A DNA stretch of 64,000 nucleotides from the NCBI GenBank assembly GCA_038030265.1, contig CM075939.1, forward strand, positions 38,607,253 through 38,671,252. Reading direction: 5' to 3'. Below, piece after piece: positions 24,105-35,652 of the stretch (the stretch's first letter is position 1; each line of letters opens with the position of its first letter). The position numbers were made by a program, and so were the translations under genes. The notes beneath the pieces were generated by a model that was not told where the DNA came from, did no database searches, and saw only the letters and a list, made by a program, of their open reading frames with translations. This DNA is from Corythucha ciliata (lineage: Eukaryota > Arthropoda > Insecta > Hemiptera > Tingidae).

Positions 24105-25540
24105 TGTGATTTTGCGATTTTTCTCCATTTTAGCCACGAATTAGCAATTTTTTCCCCAATTTTTGCTGTGAATTTGTACTTTTTCGAATGTTAGCTGCTA
24201 ACGATAGCGTTTTTCCCAATTTTATCCGTGAATTAGAACTGATTCTTAATTTCAGCAAGGAATTAGCAATGGTTCTTAACATTTAACCGTGAAATAGCGC
24301 TTTTTCTCAGTTTGAGCCACGAACTTTCCTTCAAAAGCCGAAATTTGGCGTTTTCGTGATTTTAGGCGTTATTTTTTTCCAATATTCCGTCGCCCTCCTT
24401 TCCCCCACCCGTATTTCTTGACGCGTCCCTTACTGCACGCCTCTACACGGCGGCCCCTGGCCGGTTGGCCGTCTCGCCCCTACCTCTTAAGGGCGGCACT
24501 GGCTACGAATGAGCGCTTTCTCTCAATTTCTTAGCTGGGAATTATTCCAGTTTTCTCACTATCATCCTCGTATTAGCCGGTTTTCTCAAATATACCCGCG
24601 ATTTAGCGTTTTTTATCAATCTTAGCTGCGAATTAATCATGTCATTTCCTCAATTTTCACCGCAAATTACTCCTTTTTCTTGATTTTGGAGGCGGAGAAT
24701 TAGCGGATTTTCTTATCTTGGCCGGCGAATCGGTGTTTTTCCAAAATTTAACCCCGGGCGAGCGCTTTTTGTCAACTTTAGACGCAAATTAGCACTTTTT
24801 ATCCATTTTGGCCCTGAATTAGCGATTTTTTCACAAATATCAAGGCGAAAACAGAGCTTTTTCTCAAATTGAGTCAGGAATAAGATACCTTGAGAAATCA
24901 CGTGCTAGCGTTTTCTCATTAGCTGAGCCCTCTGAGCTTTTTTTGCCGCGTACTTGCGCCAAGATTAGTACATTAGCGCGCATTCTCAAGTTTAGCAGCC
25001 TATTAAGGGCCTATCGAAATTTGAGGATCTCTTTTAGACGCAAAGTTGCTCTCAGATTCCTATTTCTTAATTTTCGCGGCAGACTTACACTTGTTTTTAA
25101 TATTACCAGAGAATCAACGCTTTAAAATCCAAAAATCCCTCATTTTTTTATGTGTTCAAGCTTTTCAGAGGCCCACTCAGAACAGTTGCTAGGGGTTGTC
25201 TTAATTTTAGTCGCGTTTTTATACATTTTAGGGGGGACTTAGCCCAAGAAGAGCACATCAGCGTTTTTCCCCCTGGATTTCGTTTAAAATGGTCTCTGCA
25301 CGATTCAGCAACTTTTTTTTCCAATTTTGGTCGGGAAGTTTCATCGAGAAACCGCGAATTCGCACTTTTTGCCACGAATAATAGCGATTTTTCAAAACTT
25401 CTAGCAGTTTTTTTGACCCAAAAACAGCACAATCATTATAGTTTAACCGTTTATTTAAGGAGCTACAAAAACTAGGTATCAGCGTATTTTCTGTATTTTA
25501 GCCGGGAATTTGGGGTTCCAGAAGGCACGAATTAGTAGTT
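24105..25540 (-). repeat. A-type tandem array, inverted, second part
   Basis: This continues the array interrupted by the hAT element. A GC-rich insert without monomers lies near 24400-24500. The anchor GACTTAGCCCAAGAAGAGC at about 25228 matches the anchor near 7850. Confidence 0.8.
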
Positions 25541-26490
25541 TTCTCCGTTTCACCAGTGAACAGGACTTTCGTGGGTTGAATCAAACGTTCATGGCGACCG
25601 CGCCTGCAACGTTCTATTCTTTATGTTCTTCTGTGAGCGGCACGTTTCCCGGGTGCCCTATATTTCCCCTCAAAATAACGGAAGAGCCATTCACCCGACA
25701 GTCTTGAAGTCTAAAGGAAGCTAACGCCATCTTGACGCATCTAAACGGATTTTCAATCAGGCAAAGAGGGTTTCACTGTGATGTTACCATTTTAGAGGGC
25801 CACACGAATGTATATCCCCACACGGTGGCCATGCAATCGACGAGCCTTATGTTCAAGGACGCAAAAAGCTCTTTTTTGTCCACATGAAGGGCTGCTGGTA
25901 CGGTCAGTTAGGTGCGTTTTGGCCGATACTTGCCTCGTAGCATTCAATTGAGCATTGTCCGTCCAAGGGACTCTTGAGGCTGAAATCGAAACTCTTTGAA
26001 AAAAGGACTCTAAAATAGGACGAAACGGCTGAATTCCACATTCAAATCCAGAAACGGGCAGATTTTCGGCCAGATGAGCCGACGAAAGGATTCATTTCGT
26101 TAATTCCGGTGTTTTTTCCATGCTAGCTGCGCAAACCGGGCCGCAATAAGTTCACAGCCCACCCTCAAAGTCCAAGGAAGAAGGCTGGGCACACGCGGAC
26201 CTCGCTTACCACTCCAGTTGGGAAAATATGCCGCAACCGGAATCCTGTCGCACCACACGTCCGACCACACTGGCAGCGCTTTTTTGTTTACATGGGCTTT
26301 CATACTGAAGACGTTGGAGTTGAAAAAAAAAATGGCAGAAACCAACGGAAAAGCGAAACGCTCATTTTCGGGTACTTTACGGGCCACTGGTGGCCAGTAT
26401 TCTGCGTTTTGAGCTGCCCCGGTTGATCATCGTCCTGTGTGGTTGCCAGCCGAGGACCCACACCAACTGGGCACGGGGCGGAAATCCGGA
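25541..26490. other. Non-repetitive segment between two inverted A arrays
   Basis: About 0.95 kb, GC-richer than average, without monomers. It may be the left arm of the array element that continues at 26491, since 'CCAACTGGGCACGGGGCGGAAATC' at its end leads into the shared flank. No exon or domain was recognised. Confidence 0.4.
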
Positions 26491-27745
26491 AATCTCTATG
26501 AGTCTCCTTAGTCTCAAAATAAACGAGGAAGTATACTTTTTATGAATGCGTTTACGGATTAGGTATAAGCATTTTTCTCAATTTCAGACACTCGGCCAAA
26601 GTTGTCTAAGGAAACCTCAAGTGGGCATTTTCTCAAGTTTAGCTGCAAATGAGCGCTTTTTCCCAGTTTTATCCGCAAGCCGGGCACTTTTTCCAAATTT
26701 CAGCGGAGATTTATAGCGCCTTTTCTAAATTTTACACATGAATTGGCGTTTTTTCTATTATACCCGCGAACCACCGCTTTTTCTCAATTTTAGCAGTAAA
26801 TTGAGGCGCGCGCTTCATCTCAATTTTAACGGAGCTGTGAATTAGCGGTTTTCTCAAATTTATAGCTGCGCAAATTGTACAGTATTATAAGAAATTTGGC
26901 CGTATGAGCGTTTTTCACAATTTAATCTGGAAAGAACGATTTTTTATTTTTGTTTCAAGCGCAAATTAGCGTTTTTCGACGCGAGATATCACATTTTTTT
27001 CAATTCTATCCGTGAATATTATTGGCGTTGTTCTCAACAAATGAATTTCTCTAATTTTAGCTATGAAGTAGCGTTTTTCTCATTATTCACGCGAAATTGT
27101 CTTACGAATGAGCGTTTTCTCAATTTTAGCAGTGAATTAGCGCTTTTTCGCAATTTTAATAGCAACAAAAAACCGTAGCGCTTTATCACAAATGACACTG
27201 CGAATTAACGGTTTTCTCCACTGTAGCCACAAAAAAAGCTCATTTTCTTAATTTTGGGCGCGAATCAGCCCTTTTTCTTGATTTCAGCCACGAACTAGCG
27301 CTTTTCCTCAATTTTACCGGTTTTTCACAACTTTATAACAACCTAACCCCCCCCCCCATCCCCATCGAATCCCCATCCGAATCGGGCGTTTTTTATCCGT
27401 TTTATCTGCAAATTAGCGCTTTCTCTCAATTGTAGCCGTGAGTTAGTGTTTCTCACAATTTTAGCTGCGAAATGAGCGTTTTAACTCATTTTAGTCACGA
27501 ATTGGCACTTCTTTCAATTTTAGCTGCGAATTAACGCTTTGTCTAAATTGTATACGCAAATTGTAGAGTTTCATCTCAATGTTATCCGCGAATCACCGCG
27601 TGATTGAGCGCTCTTTCTCAATGTCAGCGTGTCAATGTGCTTTTTCTAAATTTTAGAAGCGAGTTAGCGTTTGATTCCCATCTCAACAACCTAACATCAT
27701 TCCGATTTTTTCATCTTTGAGCGGTCTGGCCCCCTAACCACTACC
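26491..27745 (-). repeat. A-type array with both flanks preserved
   Basis: The left flank AATCTCTATGAGTCTCCTTAG matches the flank at 5466. Minus-oriented monomers follow, and the right flank 'TTTTTTCATCTTTGAGCG..GGCCCCCTAACC' matches the GC-rich terminus of other copies (reverse of 1820-1850 and 59345-59380). This is a reasonable model of a complete A-array element lacking only its terminal bases. Confidence 0.65.
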
Positions 27746-30700
27746 TAAAGGTTCGCTAGACTGTCTGTCTCAAACCTATAACATTGAGAAAATGACTTTA
27801 AAGTTTGAAAAGTCCCCCCCCCCTCTATCCTTATGGTTTTTGGGCGGTGGTTTCCTGTTAGTTAGTGGTGGTGATGATGGTGGTGTTCCCATAACTCAGC
27901 GGTCAACAATGACTTTTGTATATCTCTGACTTACGACGGATGTCCAACTATTCCCTTTCGTACAATTGCGGTGATTCTCAGCATTATATACTGGGCCATC
28001 CCTTCCCTCTCACCCCAACGACCACACACCGTGAAGAGTTCTGTCTGTGGAAGGCGGGGATACATAAATTAGCCTGGAATAATGCCCGGATCATTTCGTC
28101 ACTCGAATTAGTGGCTTCAGTGAGCAAGTTGAGGAGTCTAATAACAACGTTTCCTTATTAATTGGCTATTTCTTGAAGCAATCGGGCGTAAACCATCCCT
28201 CCCCCCCCCCAGAAGAATTGAGCGACAACGGAGGGCGTATTATAATGATGCGGAATTTCGGACCAATTAAAAGCGGACAATTCGCCACTATGTTAGACAA
28301 TATCCGATTTCTCATTCAACCCTCGCCCTAAATTGACAACTTGGAGCGTGCCGATGGGGGGGGGGGGATTTTACTTCAGACGCAAAAACAATGACCGAAT
28401 ACGTAAACTGCACGGCTCGAAGAGGCGCAAAAAAGACTCCAATCGAGTTAATCAATTCGGAAATTTAATAAAACTGGTTGATTGCCCACATCAGGGATTG
28501 GCTCGTTTCACCGAAATTAAGTAAAAAAAGTGCGTCTAAGAACAAAAAAATTCCGCCATTAAATTTTTCCTTAGAAAGCCCCAAAACGTGGCGTTAGTTG
28601 GAACAGCCCAATCACACTTTCCGTGATTAATTTTTCTAATTAAATTCGTACAGTTGGGTTAAGAGAGGGGGGGGTGGCATGAAAGGGGAGTAGCGGGGAC
28701 CCTGAACTAGACGGAAATCATCAGATATGATTTAAGGAACCTGTAATTCCAGGAGAAGGGGGTTATAGCCTTCCTTTATATTTTTTAATTTAATCTCTTT
28801 TTCTCTCACTCACGCTATCCGCGCAACTTCCAAATCCTCTCCTCTCTTCTCCTAATCCAAACCGGTCTGTTTTGTAATAAAGAAGTAATCCTAAAAAAAA
28901 AAAAATCTGTGCCTTCCCCCTCGCCCTGCAATCTTAGTCTTTCTCCACCAAAACGCAGCTGAGTTTACAGCAGTTGGGTGGGAGGAGGAGGGGGACCCAA
29001 GCAATGTAAGAGAAGTTGAAGCAGAGGAGAAAGTAAAACATAAAGGGGGATTCACTTTCGTTGAAAATACGTTTATTACAAAGCCTCTCCACGCTTGTTA
29101 TATCTACACTTGACATTCTTTCTTTCTTGTTTTTCATCAGTTTTGCCCCTAAAATAATTCCAAAGGAATCGACTGAAAATAGAGCTATTGGAAAGGGGCA
29201 CCCACGCCCCGGTTAATTGGACAATTATAGCTCAAAGAGAAAGAAAAGAGTTACAGGAACCTGATTGTTAAGGCATCGCGTAAAGGAGACTGGCCTTTAA
29301 AATAAAAACTTCCTCGATCATAAGGAAGTGTGGTAAAATGACAAGTTGGGATGCATATTCGGTGCCAATTCCAAATACAAAATAATATTAATGAAAAAAA
29401 TATCGATAAAAAACAACTAGCAAGGCGAATTACCTGTTTTTTTGTATTTGAAGGGTTGAGTGTCAGGAATGAGCTACAAAGGTGGGGGGGGGAGGGGCAA
29501 AAAATCCACAGAAGCCCACAATTACATTAATAATTGTAACGGTTGATGCCAAGGTCTCCTACTAGTACAGTGTTGCTTAATGCGTACAAAAAATATATTC
29601 CGGTATACTCCTGGGGCCACACACTCGCATCCCCTCCCCCTCCCACCGACACAACACTCAATCCGAACATGCCACCCGGAACTTTCTTACAAAACAATCA
29701 GGGACGGGTTTGTCACTAAACGCTAAGGGTAATAAGGTGTTCAAAGCTAAGAAATTTGAAGTATTCTCATCCATTGCTTTCAAGTTTTGCCTTTTGAATA
29801 GCCTTAATGGGTTACAATGGGTCGTCTATGCAGCTAAAACGGGTCATTAGTGAAAAACTTGACGACAACAACAGAAAAAACAACTTTCAAGAATGACTCG
29901 ACGCAAAATTTGTTTCCAACTAAAAGTCATTTTGAATCTTCTTGTCTAATAGCTTTATCTTATTAGCCTGAGAAGGATTTAAGCCCGTTTTACCACAGGA
30001 AAATTATAAACAATGAAGATTTTTTCCTTCTCAATAGTAGAATCATAATTAAAATAATTTGCGCTATTAAGCATGTTTTGAAGGATTCTCTCGTAATAAA
30101 CATTCACCCATGAGGGGCTTCGGAATAACATTAACACCGACCTCGTAAACGTTTGAACAGTCGCTCGTCATTTTTTTCTCTATTTGTATTTCGTGCTTTA
30201 TTTGACCGTACCTAACCCCTCAAAATTTTACACTGAAATGCCGAAATGTGTAAACTTCAACGTTGGAAATAAATAAACAAAATAGCTCTGCTCATTTCTT
30301 TTTTCCTTTAAAAAACAAAAACCAACCTGTTTTTTCGCGGAAATGACAGCCAGGCACAACAACACACAAAACAAAAAATAACTTAAAAATTAAAATTTAA
30401 AAACTAAAAAAAAAAAAAAAAATCACGAGTCGTCAAGAAGACATCACAATCACTTTTCTTCATAAAAAAAAAATGCGGAACCTCAACAACACACCTCCTT
30501 CAACTTCCGCGGTTCTTGACAAACTGACTTCATCATTCCACAACTTGACTTGTTCTTCAATTCCTTTTTCTCTCCAATCCCCCACCCACCCCTTTCGACC
30601 CTTTCCAACCTAGACATCTCTCTCCCCCCCCCCTCACTTCAGATCAAAACTTCTTTAATGGGGGAGAGCCCCTTAAAAACATTCTGCGGTCGCAGCAGTG

Positions 30701-31740
30701 ATTGAAAGAAGGTTTATGACCATTGGTGGGAGTGGGGTTGGGTGAGGGGTGAGAGGCTCACAGGTGTATTTATATCACTAAAGGGGAGAAGGGCGGGTCT
30801 ATTTTTCGTCCTTTTCTTTTGTGTTTGAGACTGTCGACGACGGGAAGGGGTGGTGGGAGGGGATAAAGCAAGTGAGAAGGATCGCAAGTATTAACTCTCT
30901 CCCTTCGTTGATACCTTGCTGTGCAGGGGCTTAACTTCAATCTGAAAAAGGTGAAATTGGAAGCCTCCCCCCCCCCTCTCATCGCCAAACAACATCAAGG
31001 ACATTCTTTGCTGCTTCTTCAGTGTTATTAGTCCAGCAGGCAAACCACGAAGCACCACATACTCGCCTGCATAGGACGAATGTGTATTATCACCGCCAGC
31101 GTTTCCTGTTAATTTTATTATTATTATTTTTTTTTATGTAATAAAGATAAACTGAAGCATTCAAGTAAGATTACATACTACAGCAACAAAATCGACTCCT
31201 TCCACAAACAGACATTTCAAACAAGCTACTTAACACCACTCCCTGTAAACGAATGACAACTGCGGTTCATTAAACTGATTTTAAAAAAGCTCCTTCACAC
31301 GATTTAACCGCTCAGCACCACTTTATGTGACAATTCACAGAAAAAAAATCTCTCCGGCAGCTGGAGGCTAAAAAATATGCGTAATACGAGAAAAATAAAG
31401 TTATATTCCCTCTCATTTAGTAAAATTGTAGCAACCATCATGTATTACGAAGTACGAGAACCAACTTAGCGAATTCTTTATCTCGATTTTGTTGACGTTG
31501 AGAAAATTAAGACAATTACAACTCATTGTTGCCTCACAGACACGGCTCCGGGGGGAACGAATGCTCTCCCGATGATTTGATTGGGGAGAGCGGTGTTCCT
31601 CCGGTCGTGAGGCAGAGGAGAATTTGAAGGAATTAAATGCAGCAGTGAATAAACCGACAGCTCATATGGGCTGAGCGATTGAGCCCGAGCTGCTGTTCTT
31701 CCGAAGTTCCGACCATAATGCCCTAATTGCACAGTCACGT
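27746..31740. other. AT-rich non-repetitive DNA, no gene seen
   Basis: About 4 kb without monomers. It carries several poly-G/poly-C runs of eight or more (27807, 28200, 28358, 28667, 30624, 30966) and a TGGTGATGATGGTGG tract near 27870. Near 31535-31600 a short GC-rich stretch can form hairpins. Open frames are short and featureless. I see no splice-supported exon. Confidence 0.5.
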
Positions 31741-32010
31741 TGCAGAAAAGTCACAGTGACGTCACATTGAGACGTGTGACTAACATTTTTAACGTTGCTG
31801 CAACGTGCAGTACCGTAGATATGTCCGCCCACTGTGACTCCCTTTGTGACGTCACGGAGAGGTCACATCGTGACGTGTTCGTAGGTCACTTTGTGACTTC
31901 ACACTGTGGTTACAATGGGACGTATGTAGCATTACGTCGCAGAGACGTCGCAAATACGACACAACGAGACGTCTGACCTACATTTGTAACGTCACTGCAA
32001 CGTTGCAGCA
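31741..32010. repeat. TGACGTCA-rich dispersed repeat with an internal duplication
   Basis: Two perfect TGACGTCA palindromes (about 31757 and 31849) and many GTGAC, GACGTC and CAACGTTGCAG variants lie within 270 bp. The block GAGACGTGTGACTAACATTT..AACGTTGCTGCAACGT (31770) recurs at 31965 as GAGACGTCTGACCTACATTT..AACGTCACTGCAACGT. It looks like a transposon-derived repeat. TGACGTCA is the CREB/ATF site, but no gene here links to it. Confidence 0.55.
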
Positions 32011-32163
32011 ATATACCCTGTCTGTTTTTCAAGTTTTTCAATATAGTCTGTCAAGTTTTTCTGCTTCGATCATGTCTCTTGTCCGATAAGGAATCGATTC
32101 GTCCTGTTAAGAAGGAATAAACATGAAATTCTGGCCCACGGTCTGGAAAGACAGACTCTTCCA

Positions 32164-32790
32164 CAGGCCCGGATTTATGCTGCCTAGTCTGCATAGGGGC
32201 CCCGGCCATTGCCGTTAGCTACACACGTTTTTAGGTGTGGCTAATGACTTTATCTGAAAGTCATCTGTGAAAATGACTTTATGTGCCTTGAAAATTGCTA
32301 AACTGACGATTCGCGCCATGCAAATGTTTGAACAAGCTATTTCTACCTTGATAATAGCAACCCCGTGCATTCGCGCTCTAAAAATGGCCAAATAGACCAT
32401 TCAACTCACTTGAAAATTGCCAAACTGAAAAATTCGTGCCCTGAAATAACCTATCCCTTTGGAAAGCTTTTGGCCTCTTGAAGGTAGCTAAACTGCGACC
32501 TGACCTGCATGAGCCCAAAAAACGACCATAGTATCACATTCATGCCCTATAAGTGGCTGCCTACCCTCCGAAAATTACTGAACTCACAGATTCGCGCCTT
32601 GAAAAGGCGTAAAAACTGACGAACATGTGACCTTGAAATAGCAAAAACGAACCACTCGCGCTCCAAAAATGGCCGAAATTGACTAGGATTCGTGCTATGA
32701 AAATGGCTGAACTGATGATTCGTGCCCTGGCGATCACCAAAATGACTATTCACGCTCTAAAAGTTTAAGTCTAAAAGTTTAGGCCCAGTT
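32164..32790 (+). repeat. C-type tandem array with CAGGCCCGGAT left end
   Basis: It begins CAGGCCCGGATTTATG, an end also seen at 47799 and 50001, followed by GGGGCCCCGG. Degenerate ~30-bp monomers then read CGCCCTAAAAATGGC and TAAACTGACGATTCG. No coding content. Confidence 0.7.
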
Positions 32791-33369
32791 TAACCAATAA
32801 AATTGATCTCGTTTAAAGTTCATCGTGATTGCCAATCTCGGCACACAGAAAATCCGTAAAACCAGCCGTTGGGCTGCCCACCAAGGGCTTTTTTTTATGG
32901 CAAGAATTGTGCATTATTTTTTTCTAAGAGCTTATAAGTAAAATAAATAAAAAAACAGCAGACAACGCCAGTTGCTCAGTAGATCCCTTTTCATTTGCCT
33001 AAAAAGAGTTTAGTCCAAAACTATTAGGCAAGGCAAATAGCATTTGCCTATAGGCGAACAGTAACTGTAACTGCTGTCAGTTTTAACCTGATAAAGTTAA
33101 ACTAGATTTAACTTGGATTTAACTTATAGATATTTGCCCGGGCGAATAGTATTCGTCTAATCTATTGCTATTAGCCTGAACTTTTCATTTGCCTACGACG
33201 TATGCACGTTATCCTTTAAAAAAAATTGTTAGGCAAAAAGGGGAAGATTGAAGCGAAAAAACTTCAATTTCCCAGTCGGGTACAATGGGAGGGTAATTAA
33301 TAAACTGAAATCGGGTAATTCGGGGTTTGACAGCGGGTATTTCTGATCGGGGGTATTGGCAACACTGAA
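32791..33369. other. Non-array segment with two related palindromes
   Basis: GGCAAATAGCATTTGCC (33032-33048) and GGCGAATAGTATTCGTC (33141-33157) are near-palindromes of the same form about 110 bp apart. TTTCATTTGCCTA occurs twice (32991 and 33185). The block may be an old MITE. No gene was seen. Confidence 0.4.
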
Positions 33370-33506
33370 GGTCATCTAAGCTCAATTATTCAATAAATTG
33401 TCGGACACATTAGTAAAAAATGACGTATGATATGCACTGACCCGATAGGTGCAGTTTGAGCCCCGAGAGGGGATTTCTCCTGGGTGGATTCGCTCATTGC
33501 GTGAAC

Positions 33507-33583
33507 TCCCGGGATAGCTCAGTTGGTTAGTGCACCTGGCGCAAAACTAGGAGGTCGTGGGTTCGAATCCCACCTGGGGAGCA
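33507..33583 (+). pseudogene. tRNA-like sequence, probably a tRNA relic or SINE head
   Basis: The TCCCGGG/CTGGGGA acceptor pairs apart from one G-G mismatch. A D-arm GCTC..GTGC, an anticodon stem CCTGG/CTAGG with loop CGCAAAA, and a perfect T-arm GTGGG-TTCGAAT-CCCAC follow, and GCA ends the module. The loop lacks the universal U33, there is an extra base before U8 and the D-stem has a mismatch. Read naively the anticodon would be CAA, but these defects argue against a working tRNA. Confidence 0.6.
33515..33570 (+). promoter_or_regulatory. RNA polymerase III internal promoter (A and B boxes)
   Basis: TAGCTCAGTTGG (33515-33526) fits the A-box consensus TRGYNNARNNGG at every position. GGTTCGAATCC (33560-33570) is a perfect B box. 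The spacing is normal for a tRNA gene, so the module could still be transcribed even though the tRNA fold is defective. Confidence 0.75.
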
Positions 33584-33584
33584 A

Positions 33585-33590
33585 TTTTTT
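33585..33590 (+). terminator. Pol III T-run terminator
   Basis: A TTTTTT run follows the tRNA-like module by one base, the usual place and form of a Pol III terminator. Confidence 0.55.
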
Positions 33591-33889
33591 CTCGGAACTC
33601 AAAACAAGTAAAGAAGTAAGTACCTATTTAATTTAAAGATTAATTTCTTTATTTTCAGCCTCCCCACTCCCTCGAATTCACAGTTGTGACTAAGGTGGTG
33701 TGGTGAGGAGGGGAGTAATCCCCTAAATGTCTGTAGATAGGGTCATCTAAGCTCAATTATTCAGTGTTTACATTGTAATCGTGATTAGTTGTTGATCGTA
33801 GTTTAAGATGTTCGTGAAATCGGGCCTTAATCATTTACGATAATTCGCGTTCAGTTCAGAACTGTGGATTTTCCAAGTGCCTCCCTCGA

Positions 33890-34830
33890 AAATAGTCAAT
33901 TTCGTTCTAGGAACTGTCAATTTCGTCCTTAATCAGTCAATTTAGTCCTTTAAACTGTCAATTTCGTCCTACTAAACTATCAATTTCGCCCCAGGAACAG
34001 ACAGTTTCGACTTGGAAATTGTCAATTTCGTTCTACATCATAGCAAAAGAACCCAAACCGAGGTAGTAGTATCAGACCATTCGGGCTCAGACCAAGCCCG
34101 TTCACCGAAAACCGTCGAGTAGGTACTAGAAACTGTCAATTTCGTCCTTGAACCTGTTATTTCCCTCCCAGAAATGTCAATTTCATCATTCAAAATTGTC
34201 AATACCGTAATTCAAAACCGTAAGTTTGGTCGTTTGAAACTGTCAATTTCGTCTTGAAAAGCATCAATGGACATTTGTTCCAAAAACTGTCTATTTCGTC
34301 CCATAAACTGTCTACTTCGAATTAAAACTGTCAATTTCACCAGAAATGTCAATTTATTCAATCGAAACTGTAAATTTTGACGTTCAAAACTGTCAATTTC
34401 GTCCTGGAAACTGTTGATGGACATTTGCCCCGGAAACTGTCTATTTCGTCGAGAAACTGTCCATTTTGTGCTATAAATGCCAATTTTCTCATTCAATACT
34501 ATCAATCACATCCTGGAAACTGTCCGTTTTGTCCCATAAACTGTCCATTTCGTCCTCGAAACGGTCCATTTCATCCTCGAAACTGTCCATTTCGTCACTC
34601 AAAATTGTAAATTTTGTCGCCGTTCAAAACTATCAATTTCGTCCTGGTAAATGTCAATTTCGTCCTATGAACAGTCAATTTTGTCCTATTAACTATTAAT
34701 TTCGTCTTATAAATTGTAAATTTCATCCTGGAAACTACCGATTTCGCCCTAGAAACTGTGAATTTCGACCTAAAAACTATCAATTCCCTCCTACATACTG
34801 TCAATTGTTTCTTGAAAAGTTCCCAAGTGA
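33890..34830 (+). repeat. D-type tandem array (~21-bp monomer)
   Basis: Units of about 21 bp read GAAACTGTCAATTTCGTCCT with substitutions and small indels. A non-monomer stretch near 34035-34120 interrupts it. Overlapping open frames on both strands (34212-34804) only read the repeat, giving 'FRPRNCPF'-like periodic text. The same family lies in reverse at 50441-51055. Confidence 0.85.
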
Positions 34831-35108
34831 TCTGAAAACTGATAATTCCGGTGAAAATGTTAAAATTGAGCCTCTGAAGCGAACCTACCGTTTGTATCGT
34901 ATTACTTCAGAAATGCAGAATGGGCCGCCGGAGCTGTGACCGATGTTTCGTGTTTTGAATTGACGTTATCTGCTTGAAATTTCAAAAAATTGGCTCACAT
35001 TGATTTTTGAAGCAAAAATTTAATATTAACCCGAGAGAAAAACCATTTCCAGCTCTCACACTGTTTGACCCCCTCCCCCACCCTCATGAAAAACCAGTGT
35101 TAGAGTAT

Positions 35109-35150
35109 GGAAAAGAACGGCTTTTCACGCTTATAAAGCCGTTCTTTTCC
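35109..35150. other. Perfect 16-bp stem hairpin downstream of peptide gene 1
   Basis: GGAAAAGAACGGCTTT (35109-35124) and AAAGCCGTTCTTTTCC (35135-35150) are perfectly complementary around a 10-base loop. It lies about 110 bp beyond the polyadenylation signal of the minus-strand gene. Copy 2 keeps it with one extra base in the left arm (36882-36924). It could mark transcription termination or be a small foldback; no function is shown. Confidence 0.6.
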
Positions 35151-35259
35151 ACCACTCCCCAGGCTTAGCGGCGGTGAAACTTCTTAATTTTTGAAAAGTG
35201 TTTTGAGCAACGTGAACATGAATAGAATCAAATATGGTGGCAAATACGGTTCATTTCAC

Positions 35260-35265
35260 TTTATT
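35260..35265 (-). terminator. Polyadenylation signal of peptide gene 1
   Basis: AATAAA on the minus strand lies 64 bp after the stop codon of the small gene. The same hexamer is conserved in the second copy at about 37031-37036. Confidence 0.6.
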
Positions 35266-35328
35266 GGTACTGATTCTGACAAGTTTTCATAGAACTGGCC
35301 GTCTGTACCCCTTCCATCGTGGAAATGT

Positions 35329-35584
35329 CTACGTCGAGGCTTTTTGACAAGCGTCAATATCAAGACCAACGTTAGCTCCAAGACCAAGACAGCTGCTCCC
35401 AGAACCGAAGTTGGCACCAAGATTGCCACCGGCACGTATAGTGGCTAAAACTACTGGCCCACACGTGGACTAAAAGCGATTAGGGACTAATAAATTTATT
35501 GTGACTTGACTAGTTGACACAAAAATGATCAAATCATACCAATAGTACCACGAAAGCGGCAACAATCAACAGCTTTTTCGACAT
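35329..35584 (-). CDS. Small secreted Gly-rich two-Cys peptide, copy 1 (two exons)
   Basis: Exon 1 is 35584-35540, encoding MSKKLLIVAAFVVLL. A 70-bp intron (35539-35470) starts GTATGA and ends CTTTTAG. Exon 2 is 35469-35329, in phase 0. The predicted product is 61 residues: a signal peptide of about 24 residues with a hydrophobic core ending VVLA, then a mature part of about 37 residues starting TIRAGGNLGANFGSG, with two cysteines (SSC and DAC) and end ACQKAST. A TATA box lies 62-68 bp upstream of the ATG and AATAAA lies downstream. I recognise no family; function is unknown. The frame was chosen because donor and acceptor keep it open and it yields a clean signal peptide. A downstream AG at 35446-35445 would give a different, Leu/Val-rich frame. 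Confidence 0.6.
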
Positions 35585-35645
35585 CGGTGATAATATATAG
35601 CTTTTACTCGCTATAAGGGACTAAACAGAAGTGTTGTCAAGCTCT

Positions 35646-35652
35646 CTTTATA
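35646..35652 (-). promoter_or_regulatory. TATA box of peptide gene 1
   Basis: The minus strand reads TATAGAGTATAAAGAGAGC; TATAAAG lies about 65 bp before the ATG. That leaves room for a start site 25-30 bp downstream and a short leader. It is identical in copy 2 near 37417-37423. Confidence 0.5.

Larger units (their letters stand above)
33370..33763 (+). mobile_element. Candidate tRNA-containing retroposon with 23-bp direct repeats
   Basis: An exact 23-bp direct repeat starting GGTCATCTAAGCTCAATTAT lies at 33370-33392 and 33741-33763. Between the copies is about 348 bp with a tRNA-like module (33507-33583), a T6 run just after it, and a GAGGAGGGGAGTAATCCCC block near the end. Long flanking duplications with a Pol III module suggest SINE-type retroposition. 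There is no poly-A tail and the module is not at the 5' edge, so a plain tandem duplication carrying a tRNA relic is an alternative. Confidence 0.5.

Noticed and set aside
33507..33583. Functional tRNA gene
   Set aside because: No U33, an extra base before U8, and mismatches in acceptor and D stems; better explained as a tRNA relic or SINE head.
34212..34804. Overlapping 69-97-aa frames on both strands
   Set aside because: They simply translate the ~21-bp D monomer, a multiple of three, giving periodic pseudo-protein.
35329..35444. Leu/Val-rich reading of peptide exon 2 from the AG at 35446-35445
   Set aside because: It runs its stop into the AATAAA signal and gives no signal-peptide cleavage logic; the upstream AG gives a cleaner precursor. 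It is not fully excluded, because both differences between the copies are silent in that frame.
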